NCBI RefSeq assembly: GCF_003260195.1
Contig: NZ_QEIH01000006.1
Coordinates: forward strand, 1 to 64,000
Direction: 5' to 3'
Source of the DNA: Lutibacter citreus
GTDB lineage: Bacteria > Bacteroidota > Bacteroidia > Flavobacteriales > Flavobacteriaceae
DNA: 64,000 nucleotides
Shown here: positions 18,574 to 26,760 of the stretch, in pieces
Layout of the letters: each line of letters begins with the position of its first letter
Position numbering within the stretch: the stretch's first letter is position 1
Notes under the pieces: generated by a model
Told to the model about the DNA's origin: nothing
The model's input: only the letters and a program-made list of their open reading frames with translations
The model's database searches: none
Translations under genes and position numbers: made by a program

Positions 18574-19290
18574 ATGAAACCATCTATAATCAATTGCGAT
18601 TCTTGCTTAAATACAAACTGCTTAATTAAGAAGAACTTAAATTCTACTTTAATGCAGCAGCTTGCTAAAGCAAAAAACACTATAGCTTGTAAAAATAATC
18701 AACATTTTATTTTAGAAGGAACACCTATTAATGGATTATTTTTTGTTTACAAAGGTAAAGCCAAAGTATTAAAAACTGGTATTTATGGAAAAGAACAAAT
18801 TCTTAGATTTGTTAAAGACGGAGAAATAATAGGTCATAGAGGCTTTGGAATTCAAAAAAATCATTCAATTGGAGCTGTTACTTTAGAAGATACCGTTTTA
18901 TGTAATTTTTCAAACGACATTTTAAATGAAATGCTTCATAAAATACCTAGCTTAACATTAGATTTTATGAAATTTTACGCTGAAGAACTAAATAGATCTG
19001 AATCTAAAGTTAAAACAATAGCACAAATGACCGTTAGAGAAAAAGTAGTTGACACACTACTTTACATTCATCGTAAATTTGGAACAAACCATAAAGAATT
19101 CTTAAACATTCAATTGAAAAGAAAGGAAATAGCTGATTTTGCAGGTACCACAAACGAACAAGTAACTAGAACTATTTCTGCACTAAAGAAAGAAGGTTTA
19201 TTAACAATACAAGGAAAAAAAATTGGAATCCCAAACCTTAAAGAACTACAGAAAGAAATTTCTGAACATAATTATTTTTTAGATAGTTAA
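18574..19290 (+). CDS. Crp/Fnr-family transcriptional regulator with N-terminal cysteines
   Basis: 238 residues: cyclic-nucleotide-type beta barrel (about 40-130, FILEGTPINGLFFVYKGKAK), long dimer helix, and C-terminal winged HTH (LKRKEIADFAGTTNEQVTRT). Three cysteines lie at the N-terminus in the order C8-x2-C11-x4-C16, with further Cys39 and Cys110, a layout reminiscent of the 4Fe-4S ligands of Fnr. Oxygen or NO sensing is therefore possible but unproven. It follows cobA by 27 nt and ends at a terminator. It is a candidate reader of the TACGTATTTA sites. Confidence 0.87.
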   Translation: MKPSIINCDSCLNTNCLIKKNLNSTLMQQLAKAKNTIACKNNQHFILEGTPINGLFFVYKGKAKVLKTGIYGKEQILRFVKDGEIIGHRGFGIQKNHSIGAVTLEDTVLCNFSNDILNEMLHKIPSLTLDFMKFYAEELNRSESKVKTIAQMTVREKVVDTLLYIHRKFGTNHKEFLNIQLKRKEIADFAGTTNEQVTRTISALKKEGLLTIQGKKIGIPNLKELQKEISEHNYFLDS

Positions 19291-19315
19291 ACTCCATTTT
19301 TTCAGAGTTGATTTC

Positions 19316-19353
19316 AAAAATACGTAGATACATTAATGTTCTGCGTATTTTTT
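19316..19353 (+). terminator. Terminator of cobA-crp/fnr unit
   Basis: AAAATACGTAGA and TCTGCGTATTTT form an imperfect stem followed by a run of T. A TACGTA lies in this stem, but I count it as part of the hairpin, not as an operator. A smaller stem (AACTC/GAGTT) sits just before it at 19290-19310. Confidence 0.7.
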
Positions 19354-19470
19354 TTATACTGCTACCTCACAATTCTTTAACACTCTTAATTTGTATTTTC
19401 GCATTCTTTTTTATGTGTATTAATTTGTTTTTACAATGCAAATTACACAGTTTATAAAACTACATACTTA

Positions 19471-19478
19471 TATATTTG
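19471..19478 (+). promoter_or_regulatory. -7 element upstream of nitrate transporter
   Basis: TATATTTG is a perfect TAnnTTTG, 45 nt before the transporter start. Unusually, the two TACGTATTTA copies lie downstream of it (19486-19505), around the predicted transcription start. Binding there would repress, or the real promoter is different. Confidence 0.5.
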
Positions 19479-19485
19479 CCACATC

Positions 19486-19505
19486 TACGTATTTATACGT
19501 ATTTA
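19486..19505 (+). promoter_or_regulatory. Two TACGTATTTA sites before the nitrate transporter
   Basis: Two exact copies of TACGTATTTA in perfect tandem with a 10-bp period. The same tandem recurs upstream of the nitrate reductase gene at 23086-23105, with one difference at the last base. Confidence 0.65.
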
Positions 19506-19522
19506 ACTAAAAAATTAAAAAT

Positions 19523-20935
19523 ATGAGCACTGTAAAAAAAGCAACAAAACTAGAATTATTAAACTTTAAAAACCCAGCAACTAAAACTTTCTGGATAACA
19601 TCAATCGCATTTTTCCTATGCTTTTTTGCTTGGTTTGGAATTGTACCTTTTATGCCTGATGTAGTTAGAGATTTAGGTTTAACTCCTGATCAAAAATGGA
19701 ACTCTATTATTTTAGCCGTTACAGGAACGGTATTTGCCCGTTTATTAATTGGAAAACTAACAGATAAATATGGACCACGTTTATGTTATACTTGGTTACT
19801 AATTTTAGGAGCAATTCCTGTAATAGCGATCGGTTTTGTTCAAACACCAATACAATTTTTAATTTGTAGATTATTTATTGGGTTTATAGGAGCTTCATTT
19901 GTAATCACACAAGTTCACACATCAATCATGTTTGCGCCAAGCATTGTAGGTACTGCAAATGCAACATCTGCCGGATGGGGAAATTTAGGCGGAGGAGCAA
20001 ATAGACTAGGAATGCCAATAATAGCTGCTGCAGTTGTAAGCTTTGGTATTGCTGACCAAGCTGACGCCTGGAGATATTCAATGATAATTGCAGGTGTAAT
20101 TTGTTTTTTAATGGGAATTGTTTATTACTTTTTTACGCAAGACACTTTAAATGGAAATTATAAAGAATTAAGAGATAGAGGAGAATTGCCAAATAAAAAG
20201 AAAGATCAAGTTGGATTTATAGAAGTATTAAAAGATTATAGAGTTTGGATTTTATTTTTGGTTTACGCCGCCTGTTTTGGTATAGAATTAACCGTTTACG
20301 GAACAATGGATGATTACCTACAAAACACATTTCAATTAAAAAGAGCTACTGCAGGAAACATTGTAATGTCTTTTGCTCTAATGAATATTTTTGCCAGAAC
20401 TTTAGGTGGATTTTTTGGAGATAGGTTTGGTAAAAAGTTTGGTTTAAGAGGTCGAGTTTTATTCTTAGCTGTAATTCTAGCTGCAGAAGGAATTATGCTT
20501 GCAACTTTCTCAAGTATATCAATTTTATCCGTTGCAATTATGTTCCTAGTTGCTTTTAGTTTAACAGTTCAAATGGCTGAAGGAGCAACATTCTCTGTGG
20601 TTCCTTTTATAAATAAAAAAGCAATCGGTTCTATTTCTGGAATTGTAGGAGCTGGAGGAAATGTTGGTGCATTTTTAGCAGCAATGTTATTAAAATCTAA
20701 ATCTGCTTTTGCTGAAAAAATCGCTATTTCTGAAAATCAAGGAATGGCTCAAGAGGTAATTGATGCTGCTCAGTCTGCAGCTTCTTCATCAGCAGTCTCA
20801 AGCGGATTTTTTATAATTGGAGGAGTTATTATTCTAACCTCAATTGTAACATTGGCTATCAAATTTTCAACTGAAGAAGAAACCGAAGAAAGTGAATTTT
20901 CAGTTGCACCACAACTAATAATAGCAGATAAATAA
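19523..20935 (+). CDS. Nitrate/nitrite transporter, major facilitator superfamily
   Basis: 470 residues with about 12 hydrophobic helices, inner membrane. The nitrate/nitrite porter signatures are visible: FWITSIAFFLCFFAWFGIVP at helix 1, RLLIGKLTDKYGPR after helix 2 and the glycine-rich nitrate signature GWGNLGGGANRLGMP near residue 150. NarK/NasA/NRT2 family; uptake of nitrate for the reductase encoded downstream is the most likely job. The next gene is an outer-membrane porin 20 nt away, so the two probably form a cross-envelope uptake pair. Confidence 0.93.
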   Translation: MSTVKKATKLELLNFKNPATKTFWITSIAFFLCFFAWFGIVPFMPDVVRDLGLTPDQKWNSIILAVTGTVFARLLIGKLTDKYGPRLCYTWLLILGAIPVIAIGFVQTPIQFLICRLFIGFIGASFVITQVHTSIMFAPSIVGTANATSAGWGNLGGGANRLGMPIIAAAVVSFGIADQADAWRYSMIIAGVICFLMGIVYYFFTQDTLNGNYKELRDRGELPNKKKDQVGFIEVLKDYRVWILFLVYAACFGIELTVYGTMDDYLQNTFQLKRATAGNIVMSFALMNIFARTLGGFFGDRFGKKFGLRGRVLFLAVILAAEGIMLATFSSISILSVAIMFLVAFSLTVQMAEGATFSVVPFINKKAIGSISGIVGAGGNVGAFLAAMLLKSKSAFAEKIAISENQGMAQEVIDAAQSAASSSAVSSGFFIIGGVIILTSIVTLAIKFSTEEETEESEFSVAPQLIIADK

Positions 20936-20955
20936 TCATCTTCACTTTAATAAAT

Positions 20956-22203
20956 ATGAAAACAAAATTATCACTTTTAGCAACCTTGTTATTAATAACA
21001 TTAACAGCTAATGCACAGTTCTCACTTAGTGGAGAATTGAGACCAAGAACAGAATATAGAAGTGGATTTGGAAATTTAATCGCTGAAGACAACGACCCCG
21101 GATTTGGAATTTCAACAAGAGCTCGTTTAAATTTCGGATTTAAAACTGAAGGATATAATTTATTTGTAAGCCTACAAGATGTAATGGTTTGGGGAGAAAA
21201 CAGACAAATACTACCATTTGATCAAAACAATTCATTTGCTATTTTTGAAGCTTGGGCTGATATTAAATTAGGTGAAGGAACTTCAGCAAAATTAGGTCGT
21301 CAATCTATAGCTTATGATGATCAAAGAATATTTGGAGGACTAGATTGGGCACAGCAAGGCCGTAATCATGATGCTGCAATTTTAAAGCATAAAAAAGGAA
21401 GCTTCTTATTCGATTTAGGACTTGCATTTAACCAAGATTACAATAATCCTACTGGTTTTATTTCTGAAGGAAACAACTACAGCACAACTGGTTTTTTCTC
21501 TTATAAAACAATGCAATATGCCTATTTAAAAAATGGTTGGGATGCCTTTTCAGGAAGCTTATTAGTTTTAAATAATGGTTTTCAAGAAACTGAAGATATA
21601 AGTTATCTACAAACTATAGGAACACATTTAAATTACAAAAAAGGAACATTTGGAGCAGCAGCTAACTTATTTTTACAAACTGGAAAAAGACAAGGTGAAG
21701 TTGATGTAAAAGAAGCTTATTTAGCTAGTTTAGATTTCACATTAAAAACTTCTGATAAAATCACTTTAGGTATTGGATCTGAAATAATTAGCGGAAACGA
21801 TGCAGATGCAGGAGAAACAGGAGCCTTTTTCCCACTTTATGGAACAAACCACAAATTCAATGGATTTATGGATTACTTTTATGTTGGAAATCACGCAAAT
21901 TCTATTGGTCTTTTTGACATTCATGCAAGTGCAAATTTTAACTTAGGAAAAGGATCTAGTTTACTTGTAAAGGCTTTAAATTTTTCAGGAGAACAAGAAT
22001 TACCAAGTGGTGATAAATCTTTAGGTACCGAAATTGATTTAGTATACTCCAAAGCTCTAAAAGGATATACATTAAAACTTGGATACTCACAAATGTTTGC
22101 TTCAGACGGAATGTATGAGTTAAAAGGACTAAACAAATCGTTAGCCTCCAATAGTCAGAACTGGGCTTGGGTAATGCTAGTTTTTAAACCAAATTTTTTA
22201 TAA
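20956..22203 (+). CDS. Outer-membrane beta-barrel porin, alginate-export type
   Basis: 415 residues. A signal peptide is clear (MKTKLSLLATLLLITLTANAQ) and the mature protein starts FSLSGELRPRTEYRSGFG, typical of the alginate-export/AlgE-like barrel family. Many alternating strands and aromatic residues follow, including KLGRQSIAYDDQRIFGGLDWAQQGRNHDAA. The protein ends ...WVMLVFKPNFL with a C-terminal aromatic pattern of outer-membrane barrels. Co-transcription with the nitrate transporter suggests a nitrate-permeable porin; that substrate is inferred from context only. Confidence 0.85.
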   Translation: MKTKLSLLATLLLITLTANAQFSLSGELRPRTEYRSGFGNLIAEDNDPGFGISTRARLNFGFKTEGYNLFVSLQDVMVWGENRQILPFDQNNSFAIFEAWADIKLGEGTSAKLGRQSIAYDDQRIFGGLDWAQQGRNHDAAILKHKKGSFLFDLGLAFNQDYNNPTGFISEGNNYSTTGFFSYKTMQYAYLKNGWDAFSGSLLVLNNGFQETEDISYLQTIGTHLNYKKGTFGAAANLFLQTGKRQGEVDVKEAYLASLDFTLKTSDKITLGIGSEIISGNDADAGETGAFFPLYGTNHKFNGFMDYFYVGNHANSIGLFDIHASANFNLGKGSSLLVKALNFSGEQELPSGDKSLGTEIDLVYSKALKGYTLKLGYSQMFASDGMYELKGLNKSLASNSQNWAWVMLVFKPNFL

Positions 22204-22216
22204 TTTACTACCTCAC

Positions 22217-22274
22217 GAGCCTGCCTTTAAATAAAGTTTTACACAAAAAGCTTTTTAGGCAGGCTCATTTTTTC
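22217..22274 (+). terminator. Terminator of transporter-porin unit
   Basis: GAGCCTGCCT pairs perfectly with AGGCAGGCTC across a 30-nt loop and is followed by ATTTTTTC. Strong rho-independent form. Confidence 0.85.
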
Positions 22275-22290
22275 ATATTTCACACTTTTC

Positions 22291-22330
22291 TACGTATATT
22301 TTAAAATTACGTATTTAAACAGTATATTTG
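22291..22330 (+). promoter_or_regulatory. Promoter of the NarL-type regulator with two TACGTA sites
   Basis: TACGTATATT (22291) and TACGTATTTA (22308) stand upstream of a perfect -7 element TATATTTG (22323-22330). The regulator starts about 15 nt past the predicted transcription start. The arrangement suggests autoregulation or control by the Crp/Fnr protein. Confidence 0.6.
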
Positions 22331-22352
22331 ACTGAAAATTAAATTTAATCTT

Positions 22353-23042
22353 TTGAAAAATAAAATATCCATTGTATTAGTTGATGATCACGCAATAGTA
22401 AGAGACGGGATTAAATATTTACTAGAAGAAGATGAAAATTTAACTGTAATTGGTGAAGGTTCAAACGGATTGGAAGCCATTGAATTGGTTAAAAACCTAC
22501 AACCAGACCTTTTAATTATTGATGTAAGAATGCCTGAAATGAATGGTATTGATGCCGTTAAAGCAATAAACAGCACAGACACCAAAACCAAATCAATTGT
22601 TTTATCAATGCATGATTCTGAAGAATACATCCTAAATTCAATAGATTCAAAAGCAATGGGCTACCTTTTAAAAGATGCTAGTAAAGCCGAAGTTTTAAAA
22701 GCAATTCACACTGTTTATAATGGTGAAAAATATTTTAGCGGAGACATTAGCAATATTATCGTAAACAACTTAATGAAAAAATCATTAAGCAGCACTTCAG
22801 AGGATCCAACTACTGAACTAAAATCTAACTTCGTACCGAAAAACACCTACAACCTTACAAAGAAAGAGATTGAAATTCTTCAATTAGTTCTGAAAGGAAA
22901 AACCAATAAAGAAATTTCAGAAGAATTAAACAAAAGTAAGAGAACCATTGAAACTCACCGTTTTAACTTGATGAAAAAAATGGAAGTCAAAAACTTAATT
23001 GAACTTTCAAGCAAAGCAAAAGAGTTTAACTTAATATCATAA
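22353..23042 (+). CDS. NarL/FixJ-family response regulator
   Basis: 229 residues. Receiver domain 1-120 with acidic pair in LVDDHAIVRDG, phospho-acceptor Asp near 55 in LLIIDVRMPEMNG, SMHD and K in YLLKDASKAE. C-terminal LuxR-type HTH about 165-225 (NLTKKEIEILQLVLKGKTNKEISEELN, then RTIETHRFNLMKKM; given in two parts). It starts with TTG, since no ATG precedes the receiver domain in frame. It is likely the partner of the HisKA_3 kinase at 12246-14069 and a candidate for binding the TACGTATTTA sites. Confidence 0.92.
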   Translation: MKNKISIVLVDDHAIVRDGIKYLLEEDENLTVIGEGSNGLEAIELVKNLQPDLLIIDVRMPEMNGIDAVKAINSTDTKTKSIVLSMHDSEEYILNSIDSKAMGYLLKDASKAEVLKAIHTVYNGEKYFSGDISNIIVNNLMKKSLSSTSEDPTTELKSNFVPKNTYNLTKKEIEILQLVLKGKTNKEISEELNKSKRTIETHRFNLMKKMEVKNLIELSSKAKEFNLIS

Positions 23043-23073
23043 TTCTTCAAACACTTAGTTTTTTTTAAAATAA

Positions 23074-23116
23074 TACGTATTTAACTACGTATTTATACGT
23101 ATTTTTAATATCTTTG
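23074..23116 (+). promoter_or_regulatory. Promoter of nitrate reductase with three TACGTATTTA sites
   Basis: TACGTATTT copies at 23074, 23086 and 23096 (spacing 12 and 10 bp, same orientation) precede a perfect -7 element TATCTTTG at 23109-23116. The sites would be centred near -46, -34 and -24, so the group covers the -33 region, as in activator-dependent promoters. Confidence 0.7.
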
Positions 23117-23146
23117 CAGTATTGTTACACCTAGAAAACTATAAAT

Positions 23147-26100
23147 ATGTCAAAAAATAAACCACATAAAACCATTTGTTCATATTGCGGAGTTGGGTGT
23201 GGAATTCTTGTAAATCAGAATTCAAACGGAAAGATAAGCGTAGAGGGAGACCCTGATTACCCTGTAAATAAAGGAATGCTTTGTTCAAAAGGCATGAATC
23301 TCAATTACGTTGCTCAAGAAACTTCAGACAGAATTTTATATCCAGAAATGAGATGGAGTAAAAACCATCCTATGCAAAGAGTTTCTTGGGATGATGCATT
23401 TACAAGAGCAGCTTCAGTATTTAAAAGTATAATTGACAAACATGGCCCAGATAGTGTTGGTTTTTACGTATCTGGTCAATGTTTAACTGAAGAATATTAT
23501 CTAATTAATAAATTAACCAAAGGGTTTTTAGGAACCAACAATGTTGATACAAACTCAAGACTATGTATGAGTTCTGCGGTTGTTGGATATAAAAAATCTT
23601 TAGGTGATGATATGGTTCCAATTTCATATGAAGATATTGAATTGGCAGATACATTTTTAATAGCAGGGGCAAATCCAGCTTGGTGTCACCCTATTTTATT
23701 TAGAAGACTTGAAAAACATAAATTAGAAAACCCTAATGTTAAGGTAATTGTTGTAGACCCGAGAAAAACTCAAACATCTTCTATTGCCGATTTACACTTG
23801 CAAATAAAACCAGGAACAGATGTAGTTTTATACAATGCAATTGCAAGAAGGTTATTTGAGAAAAATAGAATTAACAAGTCCTTTATTCAAAATCATACTG
23901 ATGGTATTGATAAATTAAAAGAATTAGTTTATCAAACTTCATATAGAGATGCCGCAAAAATATGTGGCATTGAAATAAGCGAAATAAAAAAAGCAGCCAA
24001 CTACATTGGTAAAGCCTCAAGCTTTATTAATATGTGGACCATGGGATTAAACCAAAGTGTAATTGGAGTAGATAAAAATGTTTCTCTAATAAACCTTTCA
24101 TTAATAACGGGTCAAATAGGAAAACCTGGATCGGGTCCTTTTTCTTTAACTGGACAACCAAACGCAATGGGTGGCCGAGAAGTTGGAGGAATGGCAAATT
24201 TATTAGCTGCTCACAAAAATTTACAAAGCGAACAAGACAGAAAGGATGTAGCAAACTTCTGGGGAAGTAATCCTATTTCTCCAAACCCCGGTCTTACAGC
24301 AACTGAAATGTTTGATGCACTTGACACTGGTAAATTAAAAGCTATTTGGATTATTTGTACAAACCCTGTAGTAAGTTTACCAGACGCTAAAAAAGTTGAA
24401 CGCGCTTTAGAAAAAGCAAATTTTGTAGTGGTTCAAGAAATATCTCATAATTCTGAAACCACTAAATATGCAGATTTATTGTTACCAGCTGCCGGTTGGA
24501 TAGAGAAAGATGGTACAATGACAAATTCAGAAAGAAGAATTAGTTATTTACCTAAAGTAATTGACGCACCGGGTGAAGCACTTCCTGATGTAGAAATATT
24601 ATGGAAGTTTGCACAAAAAATGAATTTTCAAGGGTTTGAATATGAAAATTCAGGAGAAGTTTATGAAGAACATTGTGCTTTAACTAAAGGTACTAATATG
24701 GATATTTCAGGATTATCCCACAAAAGATTAATTGAAGAAGGAAGTTTTCAGTGGCCTGTACCTCACAAAACACACCCAGGAACACCACGCCTTTTTGAAG
24801 ATAAATTATTTGAAACACCTAATAAAAAAGCTCAAATAAATACACCTCAACATATTTTAAATCAATCTGAAAAGATTTCCGAAGAGTTCCCTTTTATTCT
24901 TACAACAGGAAGAATTAGAGACCAATGGCATACAAGAACTAAAACAGGAAAAGTAAATAGACTTACCACTCATATTCCATCTCCCTATCTTGAAATGAAT
25001 AAGATAGATGCTATGGCTTTAAATATAAATGAAGGTGATATAGTTGAAATACATAATAAAAGAGGAAGTGTTAAAGTAAAGGCTCAGTTAAATTTTGACA
25101 TTAAAGAAGGTGTTGTATTTTTACCAATGCATTTTGGTAAAATTGAAGGAAATGATTTTGGGCGCGCCAACAATTTAACTAATAATTTAATTGACCCCGT
25201 TTCCAAAGAACCAGATTATAAATTCTCTGCTGTTCAAGTAACTAAACATAAAAAAGAAAAAGAAAAAATTTGTGTTATTGGAGCTGGAGCTGCAGCATAT
25301 AGGTTTGTTCATACTTATAGGTCTTTTAATTCTGATGATGAAATTTCTGTTTTCTCTAAAGAAGAAGATCCTTTTTACAATAGAGTATTATTACCAGAAT
25401 ATGTAAATGAGGATTTAACTTGGGAGCAACTTCAAAAGCTAAAAGAAGGTGAAGTAGAAAAATTAAAATTAAATCTACATACTGGAATTCATATAACAAA
25501 AATAAATTCCAAAGAAAAATATATTATAGATAGCAATAGCGATAAACATTATTTTAACACTTTAATAATGGCAACTGGCAGCAGAGCTTTTGTACCAAAA
25601 GATGCCCAATTACAATTGCCCGGCAGATTTACAATGCGTAATAAAACAGATGCCGATAATTTAAGGAACTATCTAAAATCTACAGGGTTACCAGAAAACG
25701 AACAACATGTAGTAATTGTTGGTGGAGGTTTATTAGGTCTTGAGTTAGCTGCTTCATTAAAAAAGAAAAACATTAATATTACAATTATTCAAAGAGCACC
25801 AAGATTAATGGAACGTCAATTGGATAGAGTCGCCAGCACACTATTAGCCGAAAATGTTCAAGAACGTGGAATACAAATATATTTTGATAACGAAGTAAGC
25901 ACCGTTTTTGAAGGTGAAGATATACCAAATAGAATTTCTATTTCATTAAAAACTGGTAAATTAATTAATGCCAACGCAATTGTTTACGCCATTGGAACAC
26001 GCCCAAATATTGAGCTTGCCAAAGGTTGTAATATTGCATATAGAAGAGGTGTTATTGTAAATCAGTATTTACAAACTAGTGATCCAAGTATTTTTGCTTT

Positions 26101-26665
26101 GGGTGAAATAGCCGAATTTGAAAACTCACTTTTTGGTATTACTTCAGCCGCAGAACAGCAAGCAGATACTGCCGCAAAATTTATATTAGGAGATTTAAAT
26201 AGCATTTACAAAGGCTCCGTTTTAATGAACATATTAAAGTTTGAAGACCTCGACTTATGCAGTATTGGAATGGTAAACGCTCCAAAGAATGACACTTCTT
26301 ACGAAGAGGTAATCCTAAAAGATGTTAATCAACATTTTTATAAAAAATGTATTATAAAAAATGATCTTTTAGTGGGGGCAATATTAATGGGTGACAAAAA
26401 TGAATTTGCTGAATTTAAACGATTTATTGAAGGTAAAATTGAACTCTCAGAAAAAAGAACAGAATTATTAAGAGGGCAAAATGAATCAACACCAGTTTTA
26501 GGAAAACTTATTTGCTCTTGCAGCCAAGTGGGTGAAGGCAATCTTTTAGAAGCAATAAAAGGAGGCTGTAAAGATTTTAATGAATTATGCTCCCAAACAG
26601 GAGCAGGACTAGGTTGTGGTAGCTGTAAACCTGAAATAAGTGACATTTTATTAACTGCTAAATAA
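23147..26665 (+). CDS. Assimilatory nitrate reductase fused to NasB-like flavoprotein
   Basis: 1172 residues with three parts. Residues 1 to about 690: molybdopterin (bis-MGD) nitrate reductase with N-terminal 4Fe-4S ligands Cys11, Cys14, Cys18 and Cys46 (CSYCGVGC ... GMLCSKG), Mo-ligand Cys140 in NSRLCMSS, and the molydopterin dinucleotide-binding tail near 570-690. About 705-1090: FAD/NAD(P)H oxidoreductase like the N-part of NirB/NasB (KICVIGAGAAAYRF, VVIVGGGLLGLELAAS). About 1120-1165: a BFD-type 2Fe-2S domain (CSCSQVGEG ... CGSCKP). Reduction of nitrate by NAD(P)H on one chain is the likely reaction in the cytosol; there is no Tat signal. The rubredoxin-tailed protein follows. Confidence 0.93.
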   Translation: MSKNKPHKTICSYCGVGCGILVNQNSNGKISVEGDPDYPVNKGMLCSKGMNLNYVAQETSDRILYPEMRWSKNHPMQRVSWDDAFTRAASVFKSIIDKHGPDSVGFYVSGQCLTEEYYLINKLTKGFLGTNNVDTNSRLCMSSAVVGYKKSLGDDMVPISYEDIELADTFLIAGANPAWCHPILFRRLEKHKLENPNVKVIVVDPRKTQTSSIADLHLQIKPGTDVVLYNAIARRLFEKNRINKSFIQNHTDGIDKLKELVYQTSYRDAAKICGIEISEIKKAANYIGKASSFINMWTMGLNQSVIGVDKNVSLINLSLITGQIGKPGSGPFSLTGQPNAMGGREVGGMANLLAAHKNLQSEQDRKDVANFWGSNPISPNPGLTATEMFDALDTGKLKAIWIICTNPVVSLPDAKKVERALEKANFVVVQEISHNSETTKYADLLLPAAGWIEKDGTMTNSERRISYLPKVIDAPGEALPDVEILWKFAQKMNFQGFEYENSGEVYEEHCALTKGTNMDISGLSHKRLIEEGSFQWPVPHKTHPGTPRLFEDKLFETPNKKAQINTPQHILNQSEKISEEFPFILTTGRIRDQWHTRTKTGKVNRLTTHIPSPYLEMNKIDAMALNINEGDIVEIHNKRGSVKVKAQLNFDIKEGVVFLPMHFGKIEGNDFGRANNLTNNLIDPVSKEPDYKFSAVQVTKHKKEKEKICVIGAGAAAYRFVHTYRSFNSDDEISVFSKEEDPFYNRVLLPEYVNEDLTWEQLQKLKEGEVEKLKLNLHTGIHITKINSKEKYIIDSNSDKHYFNTLIMATGSRAFVPKDAQLQLPGRFTMRNKTDADNLRNYLKSTGLPENEQHVVIVGGGLLGLELAASLKKKNINITIIQRAPRLMERQLDRVASTLLAENVQERGIQIYFDNEVSTVFEGEDIPNRISISLKTGKLINANAIVYAIGTRPNIELAKGCNIAYRRGVIVNQYLQTSDPSIFALGEIAEFENSLFGITSAAEQQADTAAKFILGDLNSIYKGSVLMNILKFEDLDLCSIGMVNAPKNDTSYEEVILKDVNQHFYKKCIIKNDLLVGAILMGDKNEFAEFKRFIEGKIELSEKRTELLRGQNESTPVLGKLICSCSQVGEGNLLEAIKGGCKDFNELCSQTGAGLGCGSCKPEISDILLTAK

Positions 26666-26672
26666 TACAATT

Positions 26673-26756
26673 ATGAACCGAGCATGTCCAATTTCAACAA
26701 AAACTGCAATAACTAATAACGAACAGCACGTACCACCTACTAAAATAAAAATCTAA
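26673..26756 (+). CDS. Possible 27-residue peptide between nitrate reductase and rubredoxin-tailed gene
   Basis: An ATG-started frame begins 7 nt after the nitrate reductase stop and ends 4 nt before the next start, so it fills the gap almost exactly. It reads MNRACPISTKTA and then a polar tail. No family is recognised and no ribosome-binding site is expected in this phylum. It may be a real small protein or a chance frame. Confidence 0.3.
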   Translation: MNRACPISTKTAITNNEQHVPPTKIKI

Positions 26757-26760
26757 ACAA

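Noticed and set aside
23465..23470. TACGTA inside the nitrate reductase gene, and similar single copies in other genes
   Set aside because: Isolated copies within coding sequence without tandem spacing; expected by chance.
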